Part shown: piece by piece, positions 1 through 8,470 of the stretch
Layout of the letters: each line of letters starts with the position of its first letter
Position numbering within the stretch: the first letter of the stretch is position 1
DNA from: Flavobacterium sp. SM15
GTDB lineage: Bacteria; Bacteroidota; Bacteroidia; Flavobacteriales; Flavobacteriaceae
DNA length: 64,000 nucleotides
Direction of reading: 5' to 3'
Assembly: GCF_022012335.1 (NCBI RefSeq)
Contig: NZ_JAKLTO010000001.1
Location: 62,001-126,000, forward strand
Translations under genes and position numbers: made by a program
The notes under the pieces: model-generated
The model's input: only the letters and a program-made list of their open reading frames with translations
What the model was told of the DNA's origin: nothing
Database searches by the model: none

Positions 1-1395
1 GCCTTCTACATTATTAAATCCGTAGGACGAGAAAATCGGTCCGTAATCCATTTTTAATTTCGGAATCTCAATGTAACCGCTGGCCAAAATGGTCGCGATA
101 TTGTATATCCGTTTAAACTTCGGAATTGTATTCAGGGTATCCAACAACCCGTAAATGCTCTTCTCGTTTTTATTCAGGTTTTCGAAGCGGTTTTCGTTCC
201 AGAATTCATCGGATTTATTATACACGTCACTATCATAAGCATCCACTTCCTGTTTATAAAACTTATCGTCTTTAGGAATATTGAACTGATGGTTTTTATA
301 TAATGTGGTTCTTTTTCCATAAACCCCTTTTGATTTTTCTTTTTTGGAAAAACTGAAATCGGACATCATGTGATCGCGCTTGAGCAAAAACACCGAATCG
401 TTCAAAACCTCAAATTCCTGCTCAATATAAATTTCCTTCACCCAGTTGATATTGGCACTTTTACTGGCTTCCAAGTTGATTTTCTTGATAGCAAACGTGG
501 AATCATTTACCCAGAAATCCCCTTTAAAAGTAAGTTCGTTTTTTCTTCTCGGATAATAAATAATGTTGAAACACCATTTGTTATCAATAAAGGCACTGTC
601 GGCCAAAACATAGTTATACACATTGATTCCGGTGCGGGAAAGCGGGCTCACAAAATCCTTGTCAAAAAACTTAAGGTAGTTGTTGTAAATATCGTAGTCG
701 GCATACAAATCTTTGATAAAAGTACTTACTCCATCACCTTGACCTAAGCCTGAATTTTTACTGGCCTTAGTAATTTCTTTCTTTTTCCCTTTGGCGTTAT
801 CACCGTAAACTTCGCTTATGTTTTCATTGATAAAAATCGGAAGGAATGCTTTTCCGGTAACGCGCGAGGTATCGATTCGGTCCCAAATAAATTCCATACC
901 CTTAAAAATCTTGTTGGCCTTAAACGCGCTGTCGATGGAGTTCAAATCAAACTCGATTTTTTCGTATTTGTCGTATTGGTACTGATCGAACATATTGAGT
1001 CCGTTCTTGCGTTTTCGCTCCCAGATTTTACGAAGAATATCGATGGCCGGATTATTCTTTTTGGAAGTTTTTCCGGCGTACACTTTCACTTCCTGCAATT
1101 GATTATCGGGCTTAATAGTGATTTTAAGATCCATCATAACCGATTGTGTTATTGCCACTTCCACAGCTTTATATCCTACAAAAGAAGCTACCAAAGTTTT
1201 ATACGTCTTGTCGGACTGCAGGTAAAAATGACCATTCTCGTCGGAAACTATTCCTTCGGTTGAACCTTTAAAATACACATTGGCGTAACCCATCGGCTGG
1301 TTACTCTCATCATAAATGGTTCCACCCACTTTAGTTTGTGCCAAAGCCGTAAAAACAGAAAACAAAATCGTTATAAACAGGAATAATTTCTTCAT
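1..1395 (-). CDS. DUF5686 / carboxypeptidase-regulatory-like domain protein (partial, C-terminus off window)
   Basis: The reading frame begins at an ATG at 1395 and stays open to the window edge, giving 465 codons. It starts with a Sec signal peptide (MKKLFLFITILFSVFTALAQ), followed by a CarboxypepD_reg-like beta-sandwich at about residues 22-100 (TKVGGTIYDESNQPMGYANV). The rest is a long region typical of DUF5686, rich in YDKYEK- and YNNYLKFF-type aromatic stretches. Proteins of this family in Flavobacteria are usually around 800 residues, so roughly the C-terminal 40 percent is missing here. The family resembles the outer-membrane components that share the plug-like regulatory domain with TonB-dependent receptors. 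Its substrate and role are unknown. A location in the outer membrane or periplasm is inferred from the signal peptide and the family. Confidence 0.8.
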   Translation of the reverse strand, partial: MKKLFLFITILFSVFTALAQTKVGGTIYDESNQPMGYANVYFKGSTEGIVSDENGHFYLQSDKTYKTLVASFVGYKAVEVAITQSVMMDLKITIKPDNQLQEVKVYAGKTSKKNNPAIDILRKIWERKRKNGLNMFDQYQYDKYEKIEFDLNSIDSAFKANKIFKGMEFIWDRIDTSRVTGKAFLPIFINENISEVYGDNAKGKKKEITKASKNSGLGQGDGVSTFIKDLYADYDIYNNYLKFFDKDFVSPLSRTGINVYNYVLADSAFIDNKWCFNIIYYPRRKNELTFKGDFWVNDSTFAIKKINLEASKSANINWVKEIYIEQEFEVLNDSVFLLKRDHMMSDFSFSKKEKSKGVYGKRTTLYKNHQFNIPKDDKFYKQEVDAYDSDVYNKSDEFWNENRFENLNKNEKSIYGLLDTLNTIPKFKRIYNIATILASGYIEIPKLKMDYGPIFSSYGFNNVEG

Positions 1396-1461
1396 AAGGA
1401 CAAAAAAAAACTTCATCAACTTTAACGCTGATGAAGTTCAAATATAAATGTTTTTTTCAGA

Positions 1462-2439
1462 TTATTTGTACATCACTTTTTTTACTGCCTTAACAACATC
1501 GTTTGCATTAGGCAACCACTCTTTTAGTAAGGTTGGCGAATATGGAGCCGGTGTGTCTGCAGTAGTAATTCTTTGTACAGGCGCATCCAAATAATCGAAA
1601 GCTTTTTCCTGAACCATATAAGTAATTTCAGAAGCCACTGAAGCGAAAGGCCAAGCTTCTTCCAACACGACTAATCTATTAGTTTTTTTAACGGATGTTA
1701 AAATTGTATCATAATCCATAGGACGAACAGTTCTTAAGTCGATAATTTCACAAGAAATACCTTCTTTTGCCAATTCATCAGCAGCGATATAAGCTTCTTT
1801 AATGATTTTTCCGAAAGACACAATCGTCACATCTTTTCCTTCTCTTTTGATATCGGCAACACCTAAAGGAATTGTATATTCTCCATCAGGCACTTCTCCT
1901 TTATCACCATACATTTGCTCTGATTCCATGAAGATTACCGGATCGTTGTCACGGATAGCCGATTTCAACAACCCTTTTGCATCGTACGGATTTGAAGGAA
2001 CAACCACTTTTAATCCCGGAGTATTGGCAAACCAGTTCTCGAACGCCTGAGAGTGCGTGGCTGCTAACTGTCCTGCAGAAGCCGTGGGCCCACGGAACAC
2101 CATTGGCATAGGGAATTGTCCGGCAGACATCTGACGCATTTTAGCTGCGTTGTTGATGATTTGATCAATACCTACAAGCGAGAAATTGAAGGTCATAAAT
2201 TCTACAATTGGACGGCAACCGTTCATTGCTGAACCTACTGCAATCCCTGCAAAACCTAGCTCTGCAATTGGCGTGTCGATTACTCGTTTTGGACCGAATT
2301 CATCTAACATTCCTTTTGAGGCTTTGTAAGCACCATTATATTCCGCAACTTCTTCACCCATTAAATATACTGATTCATCGCGACGCATTTCTTCGCTCAT
2401 TGCCTCACAAACCGCTTCTCTAAATTGTATCGTTCTCAT
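1462..2439 (-). CDS. pdhB: Pyruvate dehydrogenase E1 component, beta subunit
   Basis: This is the beta subunit of the thiamine-diphosphate-dependent E1 component, which decarboxylates pyruvate and acetylates the E2 lipoyl group. The 325-residue length fits separate E1-beta chains. Visible family features are the N-terminal MRTIQFREAVCEAMSEEM, the GEEVAEYNGAYK stretch that lines the active site, the FMTFNF segment and the C-terminal transketolase-C domain with the RPMDYDTI and LEEAWPFASVASEI motifs. I chose the ATG at 2439 because the six extra upstream codons begin with TTG. No E1-alpha gene is adjacent; in Flavobacteria pdhA is usually elsewhere with the E2 gene. A -7-like box lies 33-40 bases upstream. 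The gene is divergent from etfB. Confidence 0.93.
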   Translation of the reverse strand: MRTIQFREAVCEAMSEEMRRDESVYLMGEEVAEYNGAYKASKGMLDEFGPKRVIDTPIAELGFAGIAVGSAMNGCRPIVEFMTFNFSLVGIDQIINNAAKMRQMSAGQFPMPMVFRGPTASAGQLAATHSQAFENWFANTPGLKVVVPSNPYDAKGLLKSAIRDNDPVIFMESEQMYGDKGEVPDGEYTIPLGVADIKREGKDVTIVSFGKIIKEAYIAADELAKEGISCEIIDLRTVRPMDYDTILTSVKKTNRLVVLEEAWPFASVASEITYMVQEKAFDYLDAPVQRITTADTPAPYSPTLLKEWLPNANDVVKAVKKVMYK

Positions 2440-2471
2440 GTATTTTTCTTTATCCAAAAATTATTGAAAGG

Positions 2472-2479
2472 CAAAAATA
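2472..2479 (-). promoter_or_regulatory. Putative -7 box of pdhB
   Basis: On the minus strand the sequence reads TATTTTTG, matching the Bacteroidota TAnnTTTG box, 33 bases before the pdhB ATG. No clear TTG lies 17-23 bases upstream (only GTG), so the -33 element is weak or absent. Confidence 0.4.
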
Positions 2480-2765
2480 AAAATTTTAAATCAGTTATGG
2501 CACATATATTATAGTATAACACAAATTATTTGGTATTTATGATTAATTACAAGAGGTTTTTCCTCTAACTCTTTTCAGAAAACAACCAAGATCTTGCACA
2601 AAATTTACGCAAACCTTATTTTTAACCCCTTGTTTTGCCGAACATTAAAGAAAAACCTTCGTTTATTGATAAAATCGTATTTATTATGCACGCATAGTAA
2701 ATTATTGAAATTAATTCCTTAAATTCGTAGCCCGAAAAGATAATCAACATTATAATTTTATAACA
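2480..2765. other. Divergent intergenic region pdhB/etfB
   Basis: About 290 AT-rich bases without a convincing gene separate pdhB and etfB. The region must hold promoters for both directions. It contains a small AAGAGG-TTTT-CCTCT hairpin near 2550-2565 and a TAAATTCG sequence at 2720 that could be a degenerate -7 box for etfB. I see no riboswitch or RNA gene. Confidence 0.5.
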
Positions 2766-3512
2766 ATGAAAATATTAGTTTGCATCAGCCACGTGCCTGA
2801 TACTACTTCAAAAATTAATTTCATTAACGGTGATACTGAGTTTGACACAAACGGTGTACAATATGTAATCAACCCTAATGACGAATTTGGTTTAACAAGA
2901 GCTATCTGGTTCAAAGAACAACAAGGGGCTAACGTTACTGTTGTAAACGTTGGTGGTGCTGATGCAGAAGCTACTTTAAGAAAAGCTTTGGCAATCGGTG
3001 CTGACGAAGCTATCCGTGTAAACGCTAACCCTACTGACGGTTTCTTCGTTGCAAAACAATTAGCCGAAGTAGTAAAACAAGGCGCTTACGATTTAGTAAT
3101 CGCAGGTAAAGAATCTTTAGATTATAACGGAGGAATGGTTCCGGGAATGTTAGCTGCCTTAACAGGGGCTGATTTCGTGAACTCTTGTATCGGTTTAGAT
3201 GTGAACGGTACAGCTGCAAAGGTAGTTAGGGAAATCGATGGTGGTAAAGAAACCATTTCAGCAAACTTACCATTAGTTATTGGAGGTCAAAAAGGTATCG
3301 TTGAAGAGAAAGACTTACGCATCCCTAACATGAGAGGAATCATGACTGCGAGAACAAAAGTTTTAACCGTTCTAGAACCAGTTGCAGCAGACAACAACAC
3401 CAAAGCAGTAAAATTCGAGAAACCAGCGGCTAAATCTGCAGTAAAATTGGTTAGCCCGGACAACCTTGACGAATTGATCAACTTATTACATAACGAAGCT
3501 AAGGTAATCTAA
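2766..3512 (+). CDS. etfB: Electron transfer flavoprotein subunit beta
   Basis: This is the beta subunit of the heterodimeric electron transfer flavoprotein, which passes electrons from acyl-CoA and related dehydrogenases toward the quinone pool. At 248 residues it has normal length. Family features are the N-terminal MKILVCISHVPDT, the INPNDEFGLTRAIWFKE segment, the nucleotide-binding ADEAIRV and YDLVIAGKESLDYNGGMVPGM stretches, and the conserved ANLPLVIGGQKGI and IPNMRGIMTAR motifs. etfA follows 81 bases downstream, so the two genes are very probably co-transcribed. The linker contains an AT-rich imperfect inverted repeat. Confidence 0.95.
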   Translation: MKILVCISHVPDTTSKINFINGDTEFDTNGVQYVINPNDEFGLTRAIWFKEQQGANVTVVNVGGADAEATLRKALAIGADEAIRVNANPTDGFFVAKQLAEVVKQGAYDLVIAGKESLDYNGGMVPGMLAALTGADFVNSCIGLDVNGTAAKVVREIDGGKETISANLPLVIGGQKGIVEEKDLRIPNMRGIMTARTKVLTVLEPVAADNNTKAVKFEKPAAKSAVKLVSPDNLDELINLLHNEAKVI

Positions 3513-3515
3513 TTT

Positions 3516-3588
3516 TAAATTTTGAATTCTAAATGATGAATTATTCGAAAATCATTTAAAATTTAAAATTCAACATTCAAAATAATAG
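3516..3588. repeat. AT-rich imperfect inverted repeat between etfB and etfA
   Basis: The etfB-etfA spacer is made of related AT-rich words (TTTTAAATTTTGAATTCTAAATGAT, then ATCATTTAAAATTTAAAATTC) that can fold back around GAATTATTCGAAA. Similar low-complexity spacers are common in Flavobacteria. It could be an attenuating hairpin or a degenerate repeat element. I cannot assign a function. Confidence 0.4.
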
Positions 3589-3593
3589 AAATT

Positions 3594-4562
3594 ATGTCAA
3601 TTTTAATATACGCGGAATCCGCAGAAGGAAAATTTAAAAAAGTAGCTTTCGAGTTGGCTTCTTATGCTAAAAAAGTTGCTGAAAAAATGGGAACAACCGT
3701 AACTGCAGTTACAGTAAACGCTGGTGATGTTTCTGGATTATCAAAATACGGAGTAGACAAAGTATTAAAAGTAACCAACGATAAATTAGGTGCTTTCAAT
3801 GCTAAAGCCTATGCAGACGTAATCAAACAAGCTGCTCAGAAAGAAGGAACAAAAGTAGTTATCTTATCTTCTACTACAGATTCTTTGTACTTAGCTCCAC
3901 TTGTAGCTGTAGGACTAAATGCTGGTTATGCTTCCAACGTGATCGCTTTACCGGAAAGCACCTCTCCATTTACTGTAAAAAGAAACGCTTTCTCTAATAA
4001 AGCTTTCAACATTACAGAAATCACTACTGATGTAAAAGTTTTAGGAATTGGTAAAAACTCATTCGGTTTAATCGAAGCTGACTCTTCATTAGCAGAAGAA
4101 GATTTTACGCCATCTTTAAACGATGCTGATTTCTCTGTAAAAGTAGAATCAGTAGAAAAAGTAACCGGAAAAGTTACCATTGCTGATGCAGAAATCGTAG
4201 TTTCTGGAGGTCGTGGTATGAAAGGACCGGAGAACTGGGGAATGATTGAAGAATTGGCCGCCGTACTTGGTGCTGCAACTGCCGCTTCAAAACCAGTTTC
4301 CGATTTAGGCTGGAGACCTCACAGTGAGCACGTAGGACAAACTGGAAAACCTGTAGCTGCCAACCTATACATTGCAGTAGGTATTTCCGGAGCGATCCAA
4401 CACATTGCGGGAATCAACTCCTCTAAAGTGAAATTAGTAATCAATTCCGATCCGGAAGCTCCTTTCTTTAAAGTTGCCGATTACGGAGTTGTAGGAGATG
4501 CTTTTCAAGTACTTCCTGTCCTAATTGAAAAATTAAAAGCTTTCAAAGCGGCACAACATTAA
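3594..4562 (+). CDS. etfA: Electron transfer flavoprotein subunit alpha
   Basis: This is the FAD-carrying alpha subunit of the electron transfer flavoprotein, with 322 residues (normal length). The N-terminal half is the ETF adenine-nucleotide alpha-hydrolase-like domain ([20 protein letters not shown]). The C-terminal FAD-binding domain, from about residue 200, shows the signature [18 protein letters not shown], then [30 protein letters not shown] and [20 protein letters not shown]. It pairs with the EtfB encoded just upstream. No ETF:quinone oxidoreductase or acyl-CoA dehydrogenase gene is visible in the window. Confidence 0.95.
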   Translation: MSILIYAESAEGKFKKVAFELASYAKKVAEKMGTTVTAVTVNAGDVSGLSKYGVDKVLKVTNDKLGAFNAKAYADVIKQAAQKEGTKVVILSSTTDSLYLAPLVAVGLNAGYASNVIALPESTSPFTVKRNAFSNKAFNITEITTDVKVLGIGKNSFGLIEADSSLAEEDFTPSLNDADFSVKVESVEKVTGKVTIADAEIVVSGGRGMKGPENWGMIEELAAVLGAATAASKPVSDLGWRPHSEHVGQTGKPVAANLYIAVGISGAIQHIAGINSSKVKLVINSDPEAPFFKVADYGVVGDAFQVLPVLIEKLKAFKAAQH

Positions 4563-4587
4563 TATTTTTACTTAATTTGTGCCTATA

Positions 4588-4639
4588 AAAAGGCTGTCTG
4601 AATTGGAGATAGTTCGTATCTTTGTTTAGACAGCCTTTG
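4588..4639. other. Inverted repeat flanking a -7 box, between etfA and the nuclease gene
   Basis: AAAAGGCTGTCT (4588-4599) and AGACAGCCTTT (4628-4638) are complementary arms separated by about 28 bases. A consensus -7 box, TATCTTTG (4617-4624), sits between them. The structure may be a long-loop terminator for etfA, or an operator around the promoter of the downstream gene. The sequence alone does not decide. Confidence 0.45.
4617..4624 (+). promoter_or_regulatory. Putative -7 box of the bifunctional nuclease gene
   Basis: TATCTTTG matches TAnnTTTG and lies 31 bases before the ATG at 4655. A CTG at 4594-4596, 20 bases upstream, could act as a weak -33 element. Confidence 0.45.
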
Positions 4640-4654
4640 TTTATTAATACAACT

Positions 4655-5281
4655 ATGAGCTTAGTAAAACTTACTATAAAAGGAATCTCTTACAGCCAAA
4701 CACAAAACGGAGCTTACGCCTTGATTTTAAATGAAGTGGATGGTGAACGAAAACTCCCAATCGTTATTGGCGCTTTCGAAGCCCAGTCCATTGCCATTGC
4801 TTTGGAAAAGGAAATTCGGCCGCCAAGACCTTTAACCCACGATTTATTTAAAAATTTCGCCGATAGGTTTGACATCGTTGTAAAGCAAGTTATCATTCAC
4901 AAACTTGTAGACGGTGTTTTCTTCTCAAGCATCATTTGCGAAAGAGATCGTATCGAGGAAATTATTGACGCAAGAACTTCGGATGCGATTGCTTTGGCTT
5001 TACGTTTCAACGCTCCTATTTTTACTTATAAAAACATTTTGGACAAAGCCGGAATTTACTTAAAAGTGAATCCGGAAGAAGGAAAAAACACAGAAGAAAG
5101 CGACGATCCGCTTACCAGCCCTGAAACTTTTGGTTTGGTTGGCGAAGAAAAAGTAACCGGCGAGTCTTACACTCAATATACATTAGCTGAATTGTACGAA
5201 CTTTTGGAAACAGCAGTTCAGAATGAAGACTACGAAAAGGCGGCCAAAATCCGCGACGAAATCTCAAAAAGAGAAAGCTAA
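4655..5281 (+). CDS. Bifunctional nuclease family protein (BFN/DUF151) with UvrB/UvrC-like C-terminus
   Basis: The 208-residue product begins with a bifunctional-nuclease (DUF151) domain at about residues 1-135, recognised by SLVKLTIKGISYSQ, LPIVIGAFEAQSIAIALE, RPLTHDLFKNF and ARTSDAIALALRFNAPIF. A short UVR motif follows at the C-terminus (ELYELLETAVQNEDYEKAAKIRDEI), the motif used by UvrB and UvrC for mutual contact. DUF151 proteins have been linked to nuclease activity on RNA and DNA, but their cellular role in Bacteroidota is unclear. I use the ATG at 4655 because the frame upstream starts at a TTG that overlaps the -7 box. A strong terminator follows. Confidence 0.85.
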   Translation: MSLVKLTIKGISYSQTQNGAYALILNEVDGERKLPIVIGAFEAQSIAIALEKEIRPPRPLTHDLFKNFADRFDIVVKQVIIHKLVDGVFFSSIICERDRIEEIIDARTSDAIALALRFNAPIFTYKNILDKAGIYLKVNPEEGKNTEESDDPLTSPETFGLVGEEKVTGESYTQYTLAELYELLETAVQNEDYEKAAKIRDEISKRES

Positions 5282-5301
5282 AAAACTTAATATTTCAAGA
5301 G

Positions 5302-5328
5302 CCGTTTCCAAAAAGAAACGGTTTTTTT
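5302..5328 (+). terminator. Intrinsic terminator
   Basis: CCGTTTC and GAAACGG form a 7-bp stem with a 6-base loop, followed by seven T residues. It ends transcription of the bifunctional nuclease gene. Confidence 0.85.
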
Positions 5329-5429
5329 ATGTCAATAACTTGGCTAAAAACAAATTCCGCACCCTCATTTTGTCTTGATAAATTTTATAACTTGCACTTT
5401 CTTATCTTAGCATACAAACCAGTCGTATC

Positions 5430-6254
5430 ATGAAACAATATTTAGATTTAGTAAAGCACGTTTTAGAAAATGGCAACCAAAAAGGCGACCGCACCGGAAC
5501 CGGAACCAAAAGCATTTTCGGCTACCAGATGCGTTTTGATTTAAACGAAGGGTTTCCAATGGTAACCACCAAAAAACTGCATTTAAAATCTATAATTTAC
5601 GAATTGCTTTGGTTTTTGAAAGGCGACACCAACATCGCTTATTTAAAAGAAAACGGCGTTAAGATATGGGACGAATGGGCCGATGAAAATGGTGATTTAG
5701 GCCCTGTATACGGTTACCAATGGAGGAATTGGAACGGCGAAGAAATTGACCAGATCAAAGAACTCATCGAAACCCTGAAAAAAAACCCAAACAGCAGAAG
5801 AATGCTGGTTTCCGCTTGGAATCCATCAGTTTTGCCGGACGATAAAAAATCCTTTTCGGAAAACGTAGCCAACGGAAAAGCCGCTTTACCTCCTTGCCAT
5901 GCTTTCTTTCAATTTTATGTAGCCAACGGAAAATTATCCTGCCAATTGTACCAAAGAAGTGCGGACATCTTTTTAGGCGTTCCTTTCAACATTGCTTCGT
6001 ATGCTTTATTTACGTTGATGATTGCTCAGGTTTGTGATTTGCAACCGGGAGAGTTTATCCATACTTTTGGGGATGCCCACATCTACAACAATCACATCGA
6101 ACAGCTGGAATTACAATTATCACGCGACCCGAAGCCACTCCCAAAAATGATTCTGAATTCCGAAATAAAAAATATTTTCGATTTCAAATTTGAAGATTTC
6201 ACTTTGGTGGATTATGATCCGCATCCGCACATTAAAGGTCAGGTTGCAGTGTAA
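5430..6254 (+). CDS. thyA: Thymidylate synthase
   Basis: This enzyme makes dTMP from dUMP with 5,10-methylene-tetrahydrofolate, leaving dihydrofolate. The 274 residues match the ThyA family. Visible features are [18 protein letters not shown] at the N-terminus, the [11 protein letters not shown] helix, [11 protein letters not shown], the catalytic [11 protein letters not shown] with the nucleophile Cys at residue 156, the substrate-binding [22 protein letters not shown], and the DAHIYNNH motif. A 2TM gene and folA follow closely. folA recycles the dihydrofolate that ThyA makes, so the three genes form a sensible unit. The strand carries a likely promoter in the 100 bases upstream (TATCTTAG at 5403). 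Confidence 0.97.
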   Translation: MKQYLDLVKHVLENGNQKGDRTGTGTKSIFGYQMRFDLNEGFPMVTTKKLHLKSIIYELLWFLKGDTNIAYLKENGVKIWDEWADENGDLGPVYGYQWRNWNGEEIDQIKELIETLKKNPNSRRMLVSAWNPSVLPDDKKSFSENVANGKAALPPCHAFFQFYVANGKLSCQLYQRSADIFLGVPFNIASYALFTLMIAQVCDLQPGEFIHTFGDAHIYNNHIEQLELQLSRDPKPLPKMILNSEIKNIFDFKFEDFTLVDYDPHPHIKGQVAV

Positions 6255-6298
6255 GTTAAAAGAAATTTCTTTATCTTTAATTCCGTAATACTTTATTT

Positions 6299-6637
6299 AT
6301 GGAAATCAATCAGCACGAACTCTATGAGTATGCACGACTTCGTTTGAAACAAAAAAAACGATTGTACTTTCATTTTGTATTGTTTTTTGTAGGGAGTATC
6401 TTTATGATTATTGCCAACAAACTACTCAATGTGAAACCTGAAACCAACTGGTATTTATGGGGAATTACGATTTGGGGGTTTATTTTTGTATTGCATTTTA
6501 TCCGGGTGTTTATTACCGACAGCTTCATGAACAAGAAATGGGAACGCGCACAAATCGACAAACTCATTTTAAAACAGGAGCGCAAACTGGAACAAATTGA
6601 AAAAGACTTCAATCAAAAAAACAACATTACTTCATAA
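6299..6637 (+). CDS. 2TM domain-containing small membrane protein
   Basis: The 112-residue product has a short amphipathic N-terminus (EYARLRLKQKKRLYFHF), two hydrophobic helices at about residues 24-42 and 52-72, and a charged C-terminal tail (EQERKLEQIEKDF-like) likely to form a coiled coil. The layout matches the 2TM domain family, common as small genes in Flavobacteria. Its stop codon directly abuts the folA ATG, so it is translated with folA. No enzymatic motif is visible and the function is unknown. Its position between two folate-cycle genes is the only functional hint. Confidence 0.75.
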   Translation: MEINQHELYEYARLRLKQKKRLYFHFVLFFVGSIFMIIANKLLNVKPETNWYLWGITIWGFIFVLHFIRVFITDSFMNKKWERAQIDKLILKQERKLEQIEKDFNQKNNITS

Positions 6638-7123
6638 ATGATTACACTAATTGCTGCCGCAGCAGAAAATAATGCTTTAGGAAAAGACAACGACTTGATT
6701 TGGCATTTGCCCGACGACTTCAAACGCTTCAAACAACTAACGACCGGACATTACATTATTATGGGAAGGAAAACTTTTGAAAGCTTCCCAAAGCCACTTC
6801 CCAACCGCACTCATGTAATTATTTCGCGACAAAAAAACTATACCGCCACTGAAGGCTGTATCCTTGTAAATTCACTTGAAAAAGCAATAGAAGTCTGTCC
6901 TAAAAACGAAGATGTGTTCATCATCGGAGGCGGAGAAATTTACAGGCAATCAATGGAAATTGCAGAAATGATTGAGTTAACAAGGGTTCACACCTCACCC
7001 GAAGCCGATGTGTTTTTTCCTGAAATTGATACTGAAAAATGGAATTTGGTTTTTGAAGAATACCATCCGAAAGACGAAAAACACGCTTTTGACTTTACTT
7101 TTTTAACTTACAAAAAGGCCTAA
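6638..7123 (+). CDS. folA: Dihydrofolate reductase
   Basis: This is an NADPH-dependent dihydrofolate reductase of 161 residues, the normal bacterial length. Family motifs are MITLIAAAAENNALGKDNDLIWHLPDD, with the catalytic acidic residue in the LPDDFKRFK helix, GHYIIMGRKTFESFPKPLPNR for cofactor binding, and FIIGGGEIY. The start codon directly follows the TAA of the 2TM gene, so translational coupling is likely. It regenerates tetrahydrofolate consumed by ThyA, encoded two genes upstream. Confidence 0.96.
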   Translation: MITLIAAAAENNALGKDNDLIWHLPDDFKRFKQLTTGHYIIMGRKTFESFPKPLPNRTHVIISRQKNYTATEGCILVNSLEKAIEVCPKNEDVFIIGGGEIYRQSMEIAEMIELTRVHTSPEADVFFPEIDTEKWNLVFEEYHPKDEKHAFDFTFLTYKKA

Positions 7124-7128
7124 ATGAA

Positions 7129-7160
7129 AAACATCCCGATAAAAAATTACCGGGATGTTT
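7129..7160. terminator. Bidirectional terminator between folA and a convergent gene
   Basis: AAACATCCCG (7129-7138) pairs with CGGGATGTTT (7151-7160). Read on the minus strand, the stem is followed by TTTTTC, so it should work best for the minus-strand gene ending at 7200 while also closing the thyA-folA unit. Confidence 0.75.
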
Positions 7161-7199
7161 CAACTAACAAACTAAAAATGTATCAAACTTACTATCGAA

Positions 7200-7553
7200 T
7201 TATTCAAGGGAAAGTACCTGAAAACATAAAATAAAAATCACAACCATGAGCAACAGTCCTGAAATGAACAGTACCACGTTTGCGAATTTCTGAGAATACA
7301 TCTCAAAAAAGCCCTTAATACCAAATACCACAAAAGTACTAAAGACAAAAAAAACTAAAATTTCCAAAAACAAATTTAACCCAAAGAACGTTTGCGGCAC
7401 CCCTGAACCAACAGCCACCATTAATGAACTGTTGTTGACACTTTCCACAAGAACCAATGAGATTACCAGTGCCAGTAATACCCATTTAAGTTCCGATAAC
7501 AAATGTTTTGACAACATATTCAGCATGTTTGTAACCAGATTGTAAAATTGCAA
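7200..7553 (-). CDS. Hypothetical membrane protein
   Basis: I do not recognise this 117-residue protein. It has three hydrophobic stretches: about residues 22-40 (LKWVLLALVISLVLVE), 58-78 (FFGLNLFLEILVFFVFSTFVVF) and 92-113 (VVLFISGLLLMVVIFILCF). It is probably an inner-membrane protein. The start may lie at the internal Met 10 or Met 13 instead of the first Met. It stands alone between the folA terminator and the ubiE promoter region and is convergent with folA. Confidence 0.6.
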   Translation of the reverse strand: MQFYNLVTNMLNMLSKHLLSELKWVLLALVISLVLVESVNNSSLMVAVGSGVPQTFFGLNLFLEILVFFVFSTFVVFGIKGFFEMYSQKFANVVLFISGLLLMVVIFILCFQVLSLE

Positions 7554-7711
7554 CGAATCACAACACTAAACAATCGCCAAAATCTTGTATTTTTTCCTCA
7601 CTAAATTTAGTGATACAAATAGTTTTTTCTTTTTCAGTATGTGTTAGAACTTACATCATTGTGAAATAAATTTACAATTATTTCGCAAGATGGATATGAT
7701 AAAGAATGTAT

Positions 7712-7719
7712 TATCTTTG
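7712..7719 (+). promoter_or_regulatory. -7 box of ubiE, which sets its start codon
   Basis: TATCTTTG is an exact TAnnTTTG match located inside the longer possible reading frame of ubiE. It places transcription start near 7726, so the in-frame ATGs upstream at 7690 and 7696 cannot be on the mRNA and the ATG at 7738 must be used, with a very short leader. Confidence 0.6.
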
Positions 7720-7737
7720 TACAAATTAATTTTATCG

Positions 7738-8469
7738 ATGAACGACAACATTACACCCTATAAAGCCTCAAAACTGGGTAAAAAAGAACAGGTTACACAA
7801 ATGTTCGACAACATATCCGGCAATTACGACAACCTGAACAGGGTCATTTCTTTTGGCATAGATGTAAAATGGCGTAAAAATGTTTTGAAGCTCATCGAAA
7901 GCAAAAACCCAAAAAACATACTGGATATTGCAACCGGAACCGGTGATTTGGCGATCCTAATGGCTAACACAAATGCTGAAAAAATTATCGGTCTTGATAT
8001 TTCTGCCGGAATGCTTGAAATCGGAAAACAAAAAGTAGCCCAAAAACATCTGGAAAGCAAAATTGAAATGGTATTGGGAGATTCTGAAAAAATCCCTTTT
8101 GAAGACAACTATTTCGATGCGATTACCGTAGCCTTTGGCGTGCGCAACTTTGAAGACCTGGAATTAGGGCTTTCCGAAATTTTGCGTGTTTTAAAACCCA
8201 ACGGTCGTTTTGTAATTCTGGAAACTTCCGTTCCTACAAAATTTCCGTTTAAACAAGGGTATAATTTATACACTAAAAACATCCTTCCTTTAATTGGCAG
8301 GCTGTTTTCCAAAGATAAAGTTGCCTATTCGTATCTTTCTGAATCGGCCTCCCATTTTCCTTATGGAGAAGCGTTAAACAATATTTTGCGAAAAGTTGGG
8401 TTTATAGATGTAAAAGACCTGCCTCAAACTTTTGGAGTAGCAACAATTTATTCGGCTTCAAAAAAATAA
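7738..8469 (+). CDS. ubiE: Demethylmenaquinone methyltransferase (UbiE/MenG)
   Basis: This SAM-dependent methyltransferase performs the C-methylation that converts demethylmenaquinone to menaquinone, the usual respiratory quinone of Bacteroidota. The 243-residue product shows the UbiE signatures: [18 protein letters not shown], the SAM-binding [25 protein letters not shown], and [15 protein letters not shown] before [14 protein letters not shown]. The ATG at 7738 is chosen because a -7 promoter box lies between it and the earlier in-frame ATGs. The porT-like gene begins one base after the stop, so the two are probably one transcript, a pairing I recall from other Flavobacteria. Confidence 0.93.
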   Translation: MNDNITPYKASKLGKKEQVTQMFDNISGNYDNLNRVISFGIDVKWRKNVLKLIESKNPKNILDIATGTGDLAILMANTNAEKIIGLDISAGMLEIGKQKVAQKHLESKIEMVLGDSEKIPFEDNYFDAITVAFGVRNFEDLELGLSEILRVLKPNGRFVILETSVPTKFPFKQGYNLYTKNILPLIGRLFSKDKVAYSYLSESASHFPYGEALNNILRKVGFIDVKDLPQTFGVATIYSASKK

Positions 8470-8470
8470 T

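Noticed and set aside
7690..7737. Earlier ATGs of ubiE at 7690 and 7696
   Set aside because: They lie upstream of, or in, the likely promoter box at 7712-7719, so they should not be on the transcript.
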